Assembly: GCA_046047235.1 (NCBI GenBank)
Contig: JBJOII010000033.1
Location: 5,141 to 69,140, forward strand
Length of the DNA stretch: 64,000 nucleotides
Source of the DNA: JBMTVN01 sp046047235
GTDB lineage: Bacteria > Verrucomicrobiota > Verrucomicrobiia > Limisphaerales > JAHDYP01
Reading direction: 5' to 3'
The notes beneath the pieces are model-generated. The model searched no databases and was not told the DNA's origin. It saw only the letters and a program-made list of their open reading frames with translations. The number at the start of each line of letters is the position of its first letter. Position 1 is the first letter of the stretch. This document shows positions 28,254 through 38,100 of the stretch, piece after piece. Both the position numbers and the translations under genes were made by a program.

Positions 28254-29505
28254 ATGGTTCACGAGACGCGCGAGAGGGTTCCATTTTGGGTGGCGGTGTT
28301 GCCGGTGGTGGCGTTGGTTGGGAGTTTGGGGGTAGTGACCGTGTGGTTGGGGTTATCGGCGCATTTACCTTTAGTATGCGGGGTGGTGGTTGCTGGGGTC
28401 TTGGCTTTTTGGAGGGGGACGAAGTGGTTGGAGATTCACGATGGCATGGTGGGTGGGATTACGATGGGGGTGGGGGCGATTTTGATTTTGTTGGCGGTTG
28501 GTGGGTTGATTGGGGCGTGGATTGCGGGTGGGGTTGTGCCGACTATGGTGTATTACGGGCTGAAGATCTTTTCGCCCGGATATTTTTTGGTGGCGGCGGT
28601 TTTGGTGTGTTCTGTGGTTTCTCTGGGGACGGGGTCGTCGTGGGGGACGGTGGGGACCGTAGGGATTGCCTTGATGGGGGTGGGTCGGGGGTTGGGTGTT
28701 CCGTTACCTATGGTCGCGGGGGCGATTGTTTCGGGTGCGTATTTTGGGGACAAGATGTCGCCATTATCGGACACGACCAATCTAGCGCCGGGGGTTGCGG
28801 GGACGGATTTATTCACGCACATCCGGCACATGGCATATACGACTGTGCCGAGTTATTTGGGTGCGTTGTTATTGTATGGGCTATTGGGGTGGCGTTATGG
28901 GGGAGAGGGCGTGGGGACGGAGGAGTTGGCAGGGGGTATCGGCGACCTCGGTTTTGGAGGCGGTGTTTTCCGGTTATGTGGCGGAGACGGGTTTGGAGGC
29001 TTTGGACGAGTTACTGACGCGTGGGGGGATGATGGGAATGATGGAGACGGTGGCTTTGATATTATGTGCTTTGGCATTTGGTGGTGTGATGGAGCGGGCG
29101 GGTTTCCTAGGTAGCTTGACGCGGGTTTTGCTGAGGCGGGTTCGGACAACCGGGGGGTTGGTTTTGGCTACCGAGGTGACTTGTGTGGGGTCGAACGTGC
29201 TGGCCCCGGACCAGTATTTATCCATTGTGGTTCCGGGGCGGATGTTTAGGCAGGCTTTTGCGGAGCGGGGTTTGCATCCGAAGAATTTGTCCAGGTGTCT
29301 GGAGGATGCGGGGACGTTATCGTCGCCATTGGTTCCGTGGAACAGTTGTGGTGCGTTTGTGGGAGGGGCTTTGGGATTGAGTGCGGCGTATTTTTTGCCG
29401 TTTGCGTTTTTCAACCTTTTGAACCCGCTGGTTTCGATTTTTTACGGGTATATGGGGATTACAATGGAGAGGGTTGGGGAGGGCGGGGATCGTGCTGAGG
29501 GGTGA
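28254..29505 (+). pseudogene. nhaC: nhaC-type Na+/H+ antiporter gene with internal deletion and frameshift
   Basis: Two open frames together give an NhaC-family antiporter. The first (28254 to about 28925) encodes TM helices 1-6 with GTGSSWGTVGTVGIAL, SGAYFGDKMSPLSDTTNLAP and TDLFTHIRHM. The second, in the +1 frame (about 28925-29505), encodes the C-terminal half with GGMMGMMETVALILCALAFGGVMERAG and SSPLVPWNSCGAF. The joined product is about 417 aa versus about 460 usual. The missing part is the loop and helix normally between these halves, so an internal deletion of roughly 120-150 bases with frameshift fits best. Function is probably lost unless two fragments assemble. A sequencing error alone would not explain missing residues. 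Confidence 0.7.
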
Positions 29506-29609
29506 GTCCTTTTTTGGGTTTAAGACTTGTTGAGAGGGGGATCGGGTCGCAGGGTGGCCTTTGGGTTGAGGACGAGACGGGGACCAACCAAACAGGAGAA
29601 AGATCAAGA

Positions 29610-30071
29610 ATGGAGATTAAGAAGGACGTTGTTGTGAGCATTGATTACACCCTGCGCAACGATGCCGGCGAGGTATTGGACACGTCGGATGGGCGGGGTG
29701 CACTGGATTATCTACACGGGCACGGGGGGTTGATCCCGGGTTTGGAGAAGGAGTTAGAGGGCAAGCAGGTGGGGGCTGAGTTGAAAGTGGTGGTGCCACC
29801 GGAGGAGGCCTATGGGGTGCGCGATGATTCTTTGGTGGGGCAGGTTTCGCGGGATCAATTTGAGGCGGGTGTGGAGGTTAAGGTGGGCATGCAGTTTCAG
29901 GCGCAGACGACGGCCGGGCCGAGGGTGTTGACGATCACGGGTGTGGAGGCGGATCACGTGATGGTGGATGGCAATCATGCCTTGGCGGGTGAGCGGCTTC
30001 ATTTCGATGTGAAGATTGTGAGCATTCGTGCGGCGACGCCGGAGGAGATCGATCACGGTCACGTGCATTGA
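29610..30071 (+). CDS. slyD: FKBP-type peptidyl-prolyl isomerase (SlyD-like)
   Basis: 153-aa cytoplasmic FKBP of the SlyD type. The FKBP core opens with VSIDYTLRNDAGEVLDTSD and contains the flap insertion (about residues 70-125, with the GVRDDSLVGQVSRDQF region) that gives chaperone activity. The C-terminus ends in a short His tail (DHGHVH), far less His-rich than E. coli SlyD. The start is the ATG preceded by AGGAGA 10 bases upstream. It follows the damaged nhaC by about 100 bases and precedes a small unknown gene. Confidence 0.9.
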   Translation: MEIKKDVVVSIDYTLRNDAGEVLDTSDGRGALDYLHGHGGLIPGLEKELEGKQVGAELKVVVPPEEAYGVRDDSLVGQVSRDQFEAGVEVKVGMQFQAQTTAGPRVLTITGVEADHVMVDGNHALAGERLHFDVKIVSIRAATPEEIDHGHVH

Positions 30072-30122
30072 GGTTGGATTTGGGCTGGACGCGGGTGAGT
30101 GAGGTCGGAGAGGGTCTGGGGC

Positions 30123-30386
30123 ATGAAAGCTGATCCTAGGACACCTCCGGAGTGGGCTCACCTGCCCAGGTTTTTGTTAACCAGCGGCGGGAAGGCGGGG
30201 GCGGGGTATATCATGCACTGCCATTTCCCGCGCTTTTTGATGTCGGTGAATGTTGAGACCGGGAGTGGTTTGCCGCTGTGGATTGACAAGCCGGGTCGGC
30301 CGGGCGGGGGTGGTGTTCCATCGCCTGAGGATACGGCGCTGGTGATGGAGGCGGCTGATTATTTCAAGGACAACGTGAAGGCTTGA
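30123..30386 (+). CDS. Small protein of unknown function
   Basis: 87 aa starting MKADPRTPPEW. No signal peptide or membrane segment is visible. It has several Gly-rich turns, and the C-terminal half ends in an acidic helix-like stretch (SPEDTALVMEAADYFKDNVKA). It is 51 bases downstream of slyD on the same strand, so co-transcription is likely. Codon use is like its neighbours. I do not recognise the family. Confidence 0.55.
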   Translation: MKADPRTPPEWAHLPRFLLTSGGKAGAGYIMHCHFPRFLMSVNVETGSGLPLWIDKPGRPGGGGVPSPEDTALVMEAADYFKDNVKA

Positions 30387-30627
30387 GGGCTGGTTGGCGT
30401 GGTGAGGGGATGGCTTCGGGAGCACTCTGAATTCGGGGCGGGATTGAGCCGTTTAAGAACTTCTTTAGCTGTGTTGTATGGCTGCATGGGGCTTGGCCGG
30501 TATAGGGCCTCATCGCGACAGGCTGAGCTATTCCCGCTTCGCCTTTCAGGCGAGCCTGCATTCCCTGCGCCCCTCTGGTCTCGCTATCACCTCAACCCTC
30601 CTGGTCGGTTGTCGGCTTTGTTTCTGC

Positions 30628-31485
30628 TCACAGCGCTTTGGCGGTGTTTTCGAGGGTGCCCAGCTTAGTGACTTCGATCTCGACGCGGTCTTCCGGCTGG
30701 AGGCTGAAGTCGTCGGGTGGGACGAGACCGGTTCCGGTGAGGAGGATGACGCCGTGGGGGAAGCTTTGGTTGGCGAACAGGTGCTGGACGAGGTTTTCGA
30801 AGGGGCGTTTGAGGTTATTGAGGGAGGTTTCCCCGGAGAATGCGATGGTATTGCCGCGGGTGATGGTCATGCGAATGGATTGCTGGCGGATGAAGTCTTC
30901 GCTCCAACCCGGGATGATCCAGGGGCCGAGAGCGCAGGAGGCGTTGAACATTTTGGCCTGGGGGAGGTAGAGCAGGTTTTCGCCTTCGATATCGCGAGCA
31001 CTGACATCGTTACCGATGGTGCAGCCGACGATAGTGGCTTTGGAATTGATGACCAGGGCGAGTTCCGGTTCGGGGACCGTCCATTTGGAGTCCGCGCGGA
31101 TGCCGATTTGGCTGCCGGTTCCCACGACCTTTTCCGGGAGGGATTTGAAGAAGAGCTCCGGGCGTGGGGCATCGTAGACGCGGTCGTAGGCTGAGGCGTC
31201 GTGGTTGGATTCTTCGGTGCGGGCGGTGCGACTGCGGAGGTAGGTGACGCCGGCGGCCCAGACTTCCTGTTTTTCGACTGGGGGGAGGAGAGTGATCTCC
31301 GAGAGGCGGTAGGCGACGCCGGTATTTTCCGCGAGCGATTCCAGGGCGCGGAGGGGGTCTACTTCCTCGAGCAGCTCAAACATATTGGGGTGGCCATAGG
31401 CAGCGAGGTCGAGCACCGTGGCATCTGTCAGGGAGATTCCGGCGTGGATGGATCCATCGCGGAGGGCAAAGCGGCAGAGCTTCAT
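30628..31485 (-). CDS. Fumarylacetoacetate hydrolase family protein
   Basis: 285-aa FAH-fold enzyme. The metal-binding acidic motif EPELALVIN and the GNDVSARDIEGENLLYLPQAK block are intact. Members cleave C-C bonds in acylpyruvates or dehydrate and isomerise 2-keto-3-deoxy sugar acids and homoprotocatechuate intermediates; which of these applies here is not decidable from sequence. In this carbohydrate-rich neighbourhood a 2-keto-3-deoxy sugar acid step is plausible. It is a single gene flanked by about 240 bases (30387-30627) with nothing recognisable. Confidence 0.85.
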   Translation of the reverse strand: MKLCRFALRDGSIHAGISLTDATVLDLAAYGHPNMFELLEEVDPLRALESLAENTGVAYRLSEITLLPPVEKQEVWAAGVTYLRSRTARTEESNHDASAYDRVYDAPRPELFFKSLPEKVVGTGSQIGIRADSKWTVPEPELALVINSKATIVGCTIGNDVSARDIEGENLLYLPQAKMFNASCALGPWIIPGWSEDFIRQQSIRMTITRGNTIAFSGETSLNNLKRPFENLVQHLFANQSFPHGVILLTGTGLVPPDDFSLQPEDRVEIEVTKLGTLENTAKAL

Positions 31486-31641
31486 GTTGGGAAGGAGGAA
31501 AGCTGTGGAGGTGGCGGAGGGGAAGCAAAAAAGGAGACTTGGCCAATGCTGATTCCAGTAGCTGTGGTTCTGGCGGGGGGCATTTGGGCTGACGGGATGC
31601 GGGGGCAGCGCGGGCTGGTCTTGGAGGGGGTTATTTGGTGC

Positions 31642-32217
31642 CTAGCTGGAGGGGGTTGCTTTTTTGAGACGGTAGTTTTTCCAGACACGCCAGGCGATCC
31701 ACGCGAGGAGGAGGAGGGCGAGCGTTGCTGTAAGCAGGGGGAGGAGGATGGCTAGCAGTGCGGTGAGGAGGGAGCTGCCGAGTTCGGCGGTGGAGAGGAG
31801 CGGGTTGGCTAGTCCTCCGGTGGTGGTGGAGGAGATGGAGCGGGAGAAGACCGTGCTGCCCTGGATGGTGCCGGCGACGCCGCCTCCTGCGATGATGGCA
31901 AGAGACCAGCGGAGGAAGGGGTCGAGTTCAGTGATCAAGGAGGCGGTCATGAGCGTGCCGGCGGTGACGGCGGCGGGTGTGGCGATACTATCGAGGGCGT
32001 TATCGAGCCAAGGGACGTAGTAGGCGATGATTTCGAGGAGGGTTGCGGCGCTGAGGGCCAGGAGGGCGGTGGTGGATCCCATCCAGACGAAATCTTGGGA
32101 GAGGTTGAGGTGGCCGGTATGGGCGGCGAGGCTGGCGAGGAGGAGTGGGACGAAGACGCGGAAGCCGCAGGCGGCGCTTAATCCGATTCCAACTGACAGT
32201 CCGACGAGGGTTTCCAT
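31642..32217 (-). CDS. DUF4126 integral membrane protein
   Basis: 191 aa with about five hydrophobic segments. The N-terminus LVGLSVGIGLSAACGFRVFVPLL and the stretch ALDSIATPAAVTAGTL are typical of the DUF4126 family, whose function is unknown. The C-terminus is basic and cytoplasmic. The gene diverges from carB, leaving a shared 147-base upstream region. No partner gene indicates its role. Confidence 0.75.
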   Translation of the reverse strand: METLVGLSVGIGLSAACGFRVFVPLLLASLAAHTGHLNLSQDFVWMGSTTALLALSAATLLEIIAYYVPWLDNALDSIATPAAVTAGTLMTASLITELDPFLRWSLAIIAGGGVAGTIQGSTVFSRSISSTTTGGLANPLLSTAELGSSLLTALLAILLPLLTATLALLLLAWIAWRVWKNYRLKKATPSS

Positions 32218-32364
32218 GGTTCGATGAATTGTCCTGTTAGGTTATTGGCATGTGGTTGCGGCCGTTTAGGAGCACACGGGGGAGGGTGCCTGGGTTTCAG
32301 AAAACCGTGGAAGTGGAAAATCATTGGCAACGGGCTGGGAATTCCGTTCACTCCTGCGAGCGTT

Positions 32365-33876
32365 ATGCCCAAGCGCACTGATATCCATTCTGTTCTGATT
32401 GTTGGGGCTGGTCCGATTATCATCGGCCAGGCCTGTGAATTTGACTATTCCGGCACGCAGGCGTGCAAGGCGTTGAAGGAGGAGGGTTACCGTGTAGTTC
32501 TGGTGAACTCGAATCCGGCGACGATCATGACTGACCCGGAATTTGCGGATCGGACGTATATTGAGCCGATTACACCGGAGTGTGTGGAGAAGATAATTGC
32601 TCGGGAGGTGGAGGAGTTAAAGCGGCAGGGGGTGACGGGGAAGCTGGTGTTATTGCCGACTTTGGGGGGGCAGACGGCGTTGAACACGGCGATGGCCCTG
32701 AACAAGCGCGGGGTATTGGATCGCTATGGGGTGGAGATGATCGGGGCGAATGCTGAGGCGATCGTCAAGGGGGAGGACCGGCAGGTTTTCAAGGATTTGA
32801 TGTTGGAGATCGGGCTGGACGTTCCGATTAGCGGGACGGCCCATAGTTTAGCTGAGGCGCAGGCGGTGGCTGAGATGATCGGGCGTTTTCCGGTGATTAT
32901 CCGGCCGGCATTCACCCTGGGGGGGACGGGTGGTGGCATTGCCTACAATCGCGAGGAGTTCGAGGAGATTGCCAAGCGGGGGATTGATCTTTCACCGGTC
33001 AACGAGATTCTGATTGAGGAGTCGTTGATTGGGTGGAAGGAGTTCGAGATGGAGGTGATGCGGGATCGGGCGGACAATTGTGTCGTGATTTGTTCGATCG
33101 AGAACTTTGACCCGATGGGGGTTCACACGGGAGATTCGATCACTGTGGCTCCGGTGCAGACCTTGACGGACAAGGAGTATCAGATCATGCGGGACGCGAG
33201 TTTTGCGGTGATTCGCGCGGTGGGAGTGGAGACTGGTGGCTCGAACATTCAGTTCGGGGTGTGCCCGGACACGGGGCGGATGGTGGTGATTGAGATGAAC
33301 CCGCGGGTTTCCCGGTCGAGTGCCTTGGCTTCGAAGGCGACGGGATTTCCGATCGCCAAGATTGCGGCCAAACTGGCGGTTGGCTATTTGCTGGACGAGA
33401 TTCGCAATGATATCACGCGGGAGACGCCGGCGAGTTTTGAGCCGACGATTGACTACGTGGTGGTAAAGATTCCGAGATTTGCCTTTGAGAAATTCTCCCA
33501 GGCTGATCCCACCTTAACCACGCAGATGAAGAGCGTAGGTGAGGCGATGGCGATTGGTCGGACCTTTAAGGAGTCGTTGCAGAAATGCCTGAGGTCCCTG
33601 GAGACCGGGCGCAGCGGCTTGGGTGGGGATGGGAAGCCGTGGCGCGTGGGGGTGGATGTTTACGGGGATCGCGAAGTGCTTCCACGAGACTTGATTCTTC
33701 GCAAGCTGAGCGTGCCGAATTCCGAGCGTATATTCTTCATCCGGCATGCTTTCCGTTCTGGTTTCAGTCTTGAGGAGATACACGAACTGACGCGGATTGA
33801 CCGCTGGTTCCTTACTCAGATGGGTGAGATTCTGGAGTGTGAGGAAGAGTTGGCCCGGGTTGGAGCTGGAGGTTAG
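32365..33876 (+). CDS. carB: Carbamoyl-phosphate synthase large subunit, N-terminal half only
   Basis: 503 aa, versus about 1,070 for full CarB. The start MPKRTDIHSVLIVGAGPIIIGQ is canonical. The carboxyphosphate ATP-grasp domain is complete (NPATIMTDPEFADRTYIEP, VIIRPAFTLGGTGGGIAYN, GVHTGDSITVAP, VVIEMNPRVSRSSALASKATGFPIAK). The reading frame then enters the oligomerisation domain and stops after DRWFLTQMGEILECEEELA. No carbamoyl-phosphate domain follows in any frame; the region is occupied by a convergent transporter gene overlapping by 65 bases. Split CarB is known in some organisms, so a second half elsewhere is possible. Otherwise this is a truncation. carA is not in the window. Confidence 0.9.
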   Translation: MPKRTDIHSVLIVGAGPIIIGQACEFDYSGTQACKALKEEGYRVVLVNSNPATIMTDPEFADRTYIEPITPECVEKIIAREVEELKRQGVTGKLVLLPTLGGQTALNTAMALNKRGVLDRYGVEMIGANAEAIVKGEDRQVFKDLMLEIGLDVPISGTAHSLAEAQAVAEMIGRFPVIIRPAFTLGGTGGGIAYNREEFEEIAKRGIDLSPVNEILIEESLIGWKEFEMEVMRDRADNCVVICSIENFDPMGVHTGDSITVAPVQTLTDKEYQIMRDASFAVIRAVGVETGGSNIQFGVCPDTGRMVVIEMNPRVSRSSALASKATGFPIAKIAAKLAVGYLLDEIRNDITRETPASFEPTIDYVVVKIPRFAFEKFSQADPTLTTQMKSVGEAMAIGRTFKESLQKCLRSLETGRSGLGGDGKPWRVGVDVYGDREVLPRDLILRKLSVPNSERIFFIRHAFRSGFSLEEIHELTRIDRWFLTQMGEILECEEELARVGAGG

Positions 33877-34822
33877 CTGACAGTTCCTCGGCGGGTTCCA
33901 CTGGGTGCAGGCGCCACCACGCGGCGAGGATGCTGCCGAGGACGGAATGGACAGTTGCGGATATCGCTCCCGGGAGGGCGGTGAGGGGATCTGCGGCGAA
34001 GTGGCGTCGGGCCAGGACTGTTCCCAGGCCGGAGTTTTGCATTCCCACTTCGATGGAGACTGTTCTCCGGATGATGGCGGGGTATCCAGTGAGTTTGGCG
34101 GCGAGGTAACCCAGGAGGAAGCCGCCTGAGTGGAGCATGAGCAGCGCGCTGAGCAGGCGCAGTCCGGATTCCTTGAGGGCATTGACGGAGCTTCCGATGA
34201 TGCTGGCGCAGATGAGGGCGATGAAGATGACGGACACGAGAGGGGCGATGGGGAGGACTGCTTTTACCAGGCGAGGGGTGAGGTGATGGAGGGTGAGTCC
34301 GAGGAGGACGGGAGCGAGGACGACTTTTACCGTGCTGAAGAAGAGGCCCCATGCGGGTACGGGGACGAGCGTGCCGGCCAGTGATTTTGTGAGGAGCGGG
34401 GTCATGGCGACGGCGGTGAAGGTGGAGACCATCGTCATGACGACGGAGAGGGCCAGGTGGCCGCGGGCGAGGAAGGTGACCACGTTGGATGCGGTTCCAC
34501 CGGGGCAACTTGCAACCAGGATGGTTCCGACGGCCAAGGGGAGGGGCAACTGGAACAGGCGGGCTACGGTCCAGCCCATGAGGGGCATGATGACGTATTG
34601 GGCGATGACCCCGACCGTGACTGCGCGAGGCATTGCTTTAACCTGTTTAAAGTCGTTGATGCTGAGCGTGATGCCCATGCCGAGCATGATGATGGCGAGG
34701 CCATAAGTGATCCAGTCACCGTCGAACCAGGTGACGGCTGGCGGGTAGAGGATAGCTAGGGTGCCACCGGCGAGGACCCAGAGAGGGAAGGCGTTGGTGG
34801 CGTGGGTGATCCAGCGCTGCAT
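33812..34822 (-). CDS. Bile acid:sodium symporter (BASS) family transporter
   Basis: 336 aa with about nine or ten membrane segments. Family features are visible: MLGMGITLSINDFK near the N-terminus, LVASCPGGTASNVVTFLARGHLALSVVMT, and EVGMQNSGLGTVLARRHF. These match the two discontinuous helices of the sodium site. Substrates in bacteria are often organic anions or pantothenate precursors; none is indicated here. The C-terminal 20 residues are polar and unlike the family, and they overlap the end of carB by 65 bases. Confidence 0.85.
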   Translation of the reverse strand: MQRWITHATNAFPLWVLAGGTLAILYPPAVTWFDGDWITYGLAIIMLGMGITLSINDFKQVKAMPRAVTVGVIAQYVIMPLMGWTVARLFQLPLPLAVGTILVASCPGGTASNVVTFLARGHLALSVVMTMVSTFTAVAMTPLLTKSLAGTLVPVPAWGLFFSTVKVVLAPVLLGLTLHHLTPRLVKAVLPIAPLVSVIFIALICASIIGSSVNALKESGLRLLSALLMLHSGGFLLGYLAAKLTGYPAIIRRTVSIEVGMQNSGLGTVLARRHFAADPLTALPGAISATVHSVLGSILAAWWRLHPVEPAEELSANLQLQPGPTLPHTPESHPSE

Positions 34823-35116
34823 GGGGGTTGAGTAGCACCGCACTTGGTGTTCTGTCACTGAGATAGGTGAAGGGCGTTCGGGTGCTGAGTGTGTCTGATT
34901 TGACTATGGTTCACTCTATGCTGGCTGAAAGATGAGAAGTGGTAATGACTGCAAAAAGCTGAAGCGGCTGTTCGGGCTTGCCAACGTCACCGAGTTGTAA
35001 CGTAAGATGCGTGCATCGTCCCAAAGCGCTGAAGCCAGTTCCCGCTGTGAGGCTTTGTGTCGATGCTTCTGGCAATGGTTTGCGGTCACCGGCCGCGTAT
35101 CTCCGTGAAGATTGTG
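34823..35116. other. Divergent intergenic region without a recognised element
   Basis: About 290 bases separate the transporter gene from the giant secreted-protein gene. It must hold both promoters. No convincing -35/-10 pair, hairpin or riboswitch was found by eye. Confidence 0.4.
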
Positions 35117-38100
35117 ATGCGAAAAATATATCGTCCGTTTTGTTTACTGTCCCTCCTGGCGTTGCTGGTGTTGTGCTGTGGTATCCGGGTGGAGGCGGGT
35201 TCGATTTTGCGAGAGGTTTGGACAGGGATCGGCGGGACCTCTGTTTCGGACCTGACGAGCAACCCGAGTTATCCGAACAATCCCAGTTCCACCAATCTGG
35301 TGACGGACTATTTTGAGTCACCTACGGATGTTTTGGAGAACTACGGGCAGCGGATGCATGGTTATGTGGTTCCTCCCCAGTCGGGGAACTACACTTTTTG
35401 GATCGCGAGTGATGATGGAGGAGAGTTGTGGTTAAGCACGGACGAGGATCCGGCGAATGCGAGAGTGATTGCCACGGTGCAGGGCTGGACGAGCAGCCGG
35501 GAGTGGACGAGGGAGATCAACCAGCAATCGGCGGCGATGAATCTGGTGGCGGGGCAGTTTTATTACATTTCCGCGTTGATGAAGGAGGGGGGTGGCGGGG
35601 ACAACCTGGCGGTGAAGTGGCGTCGGCCTGACGGGGTGGAGGAGGGACCGATTCCGGCGACCTATTTAGAGCCGTGGGGGTTGGCGTTGGAGCCGCCGCA
35701 GATCAGCGAGCAGCCGGTTCCAACGTCGGCAGTGGAGGGGGGGGCTGCGGAGTTTAGTGTTCGTTTGGCGAAAGTGACTCCGGCGAATTATCAGTGGCGG
35801 AAGAATGGCGTAAACATTCCGGGTGCGACCACGCGGGTGTTGAGCTATGGGCCGGTGAGCATGGCGGATCAGGGGGCGTTGTTTTCTGTGGTGGTGAGCA
35901 ATGATCTGGGGAGTGAGACCTCTGCGGGGGCGGCGTTGACGGTGTTGGCGGACCAGGTGAAACCGACATTGGTGGGGGCGTTGAGTTTGGGGCCGACGAG
36001 TGTTGGGGTGACGTTCAGTGAGCCTGTGAGTTCCGGCACGGCTAACGTGTCGGCGAACTACAAGCTGAACAATGGGGCGAGCGTGTTGAGCGCGACCTTG
36101 GCGAGTGACGGGGTGACGGTGGTATTGACCACGAGCGCGTTGAGTTTTGGGACGACCTACACCCTGACCGTAAACAACGTGACTGACAGGGCTCAGGTGC
36201 CGAATCCGATCCTGCCTAACTCGCAGACCACGTTTATTGCCATTGAGTATTCGCCGGCGGATGTGGGTGGGCCTGTTTTGTCTGGCGGGATTGAGCGGGT
36301 GGGGGATGGGGCATTTGATGTGCGGGGCGGTGGTTCGGATATTGGGGGTACATCGGACCAGATGCATTTTGCGTGGGAGTATCGGGTAGGGGATTTTGAT
36401 GTGCGGGCGCGGGTGGCGGGGATGAGCATTACCGATCCGTTTGTGAAGGCGGGGTTGGTGGTGCGGGACAGTTTGAATGCGAACGCGAGGTATGCGGGGA
36501 TATTTTTATCCTCGCCACAGGTGGGAGGTTTCTTCTCGAGCCGGACGGTGGTTGGGGGGAGTGCGACTACTGGGGTGCCGGTGGAGGGTTTTCCTGTGAA
36601 CGTACCTGAGGGCTGGGTGCGCTTACGACGGGTGGGGACCCAGCTGATTGGTTTTGCCAGTTTGGACGGTGTTTCCTGGATGCAGTTGGGGAGTGTTAGC
36701 ATCAGCGGGCTGCCGAGCCAGCTCATGTTCGGCATGGCGGTCTCGAGTGCGGACACGGGTCGTGTGGCGACGGCTGCATTTCGGGATTTGGGGGCGACGA
36801 CCGGTGCGCAGGTATTGACGACGCCCTGGACTTACGGGCGGGAGCCGTTGGGGCCATCATCGCGCCGGACGGGTCTGGTGTTTAGTGAGATCATGTATCA
36901 TCCGTCGGCGAGGGTGGACGCGCGGAATCTTGAGTTTGTGGAGTTGTATAATGCGCGCAACGTCTTTGAGGATTTGAGCGGGTGGCGCATTAGCGGTGAA
37001 ATTGACTATGTATTCCCGGAGGGGTTTGTCCTGGAGGCAGGGGATCATGTGGTGGTTGCGGCGGTTCCGGCTGATGTTTCGGCGGTTTACGGGATCACGA
37101 ACGTTCTGGGGCCCTACGCGGGTGCTTTGGCGAATGGCGGGGGGAAAGTGCGGCTGCGTAATGCGTCGGATGCGATCCGGTTGGAAGTGGACTATGGCGA
37201 TAGTCCTCGTTGGCCGGCGGCGGCGGACGGGGCGGGTCACTCCTTGATATTGGCACGTCCGAGTTATGGGGAGGGGGATGTAAGGGCTTGGGATTCCAGC
37301 CAATTGATTGGGGGTTCGCCGGGCGGTGTGGATGCGGTGAGGCCGGATCCATTGATGGCGGTGGTGATCAACGAGTATTTGGCGCACACGGATCTTCCGC
37401 AGGTGGATTACATTGAACTGTATAATACGGGGTCAGCGGAGGTGGATTTGAGTGGTTGTGTAGTGACGGATGATCCATCGACGAACCGGTATGTGATTCC
37501 ATCGGGAACGACGCTGGGTGCCGGGACTCATCTTTTATTGGAGGAGGGCACGCTGGGATTTCGTCTGAGTGCGGCGGGTGAGACGTTGTATTTTGTGAAG
37601 GCTGGCGGCAGCAGGGTGATCGACGCTGTGAAGTATGGGGCGCAGGAGAATGGCGTGGCGTCGGGCAGGGTTCCTGATGGTGCTCCGGTGTTTCGGCGTT
37701 TGGCGGCTCCGACGCCTGGCGGGGCGAACGCTGCCCGGCGGGTGGAGGACGTGGTGATCAACGAGATCATGTATCATCCGATTTCGAATGATGATGATGA
37801 CGAGTATGTGGAGTTGCACAACCGGGGAGCTGGAGTGGTGGATTTGTCGGGTTGGCGATTGGAGCGGGGTATTTCGTTTGAGTTTCCTCAGGGGGCCTCG
37901 CTGGCGCCCGGTGGGTATTTGGTTGTGGGGCGGAGTCAGGCGAGGTTATTGGCGAACTATCCCGGGGTGTTGAGTGCAGCGAACACCTTTGGGGATTACA
38001 GTGGGAGTTTGGCGGATGGCGGCGAGGGACTGGCGTTGCGGATGCCGGACACCGTGACGGACACCAACGAGCTTGGGGTGATCCGGACCAATCGCATTTT

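Noticed and set aside
30387..30627. Possible gene in the gap between the small protein and FAH gene
   Set aside because: Frames here have no ribosome-binding site or consistent codon use; one frame runs into the antisense of the FAH gene.
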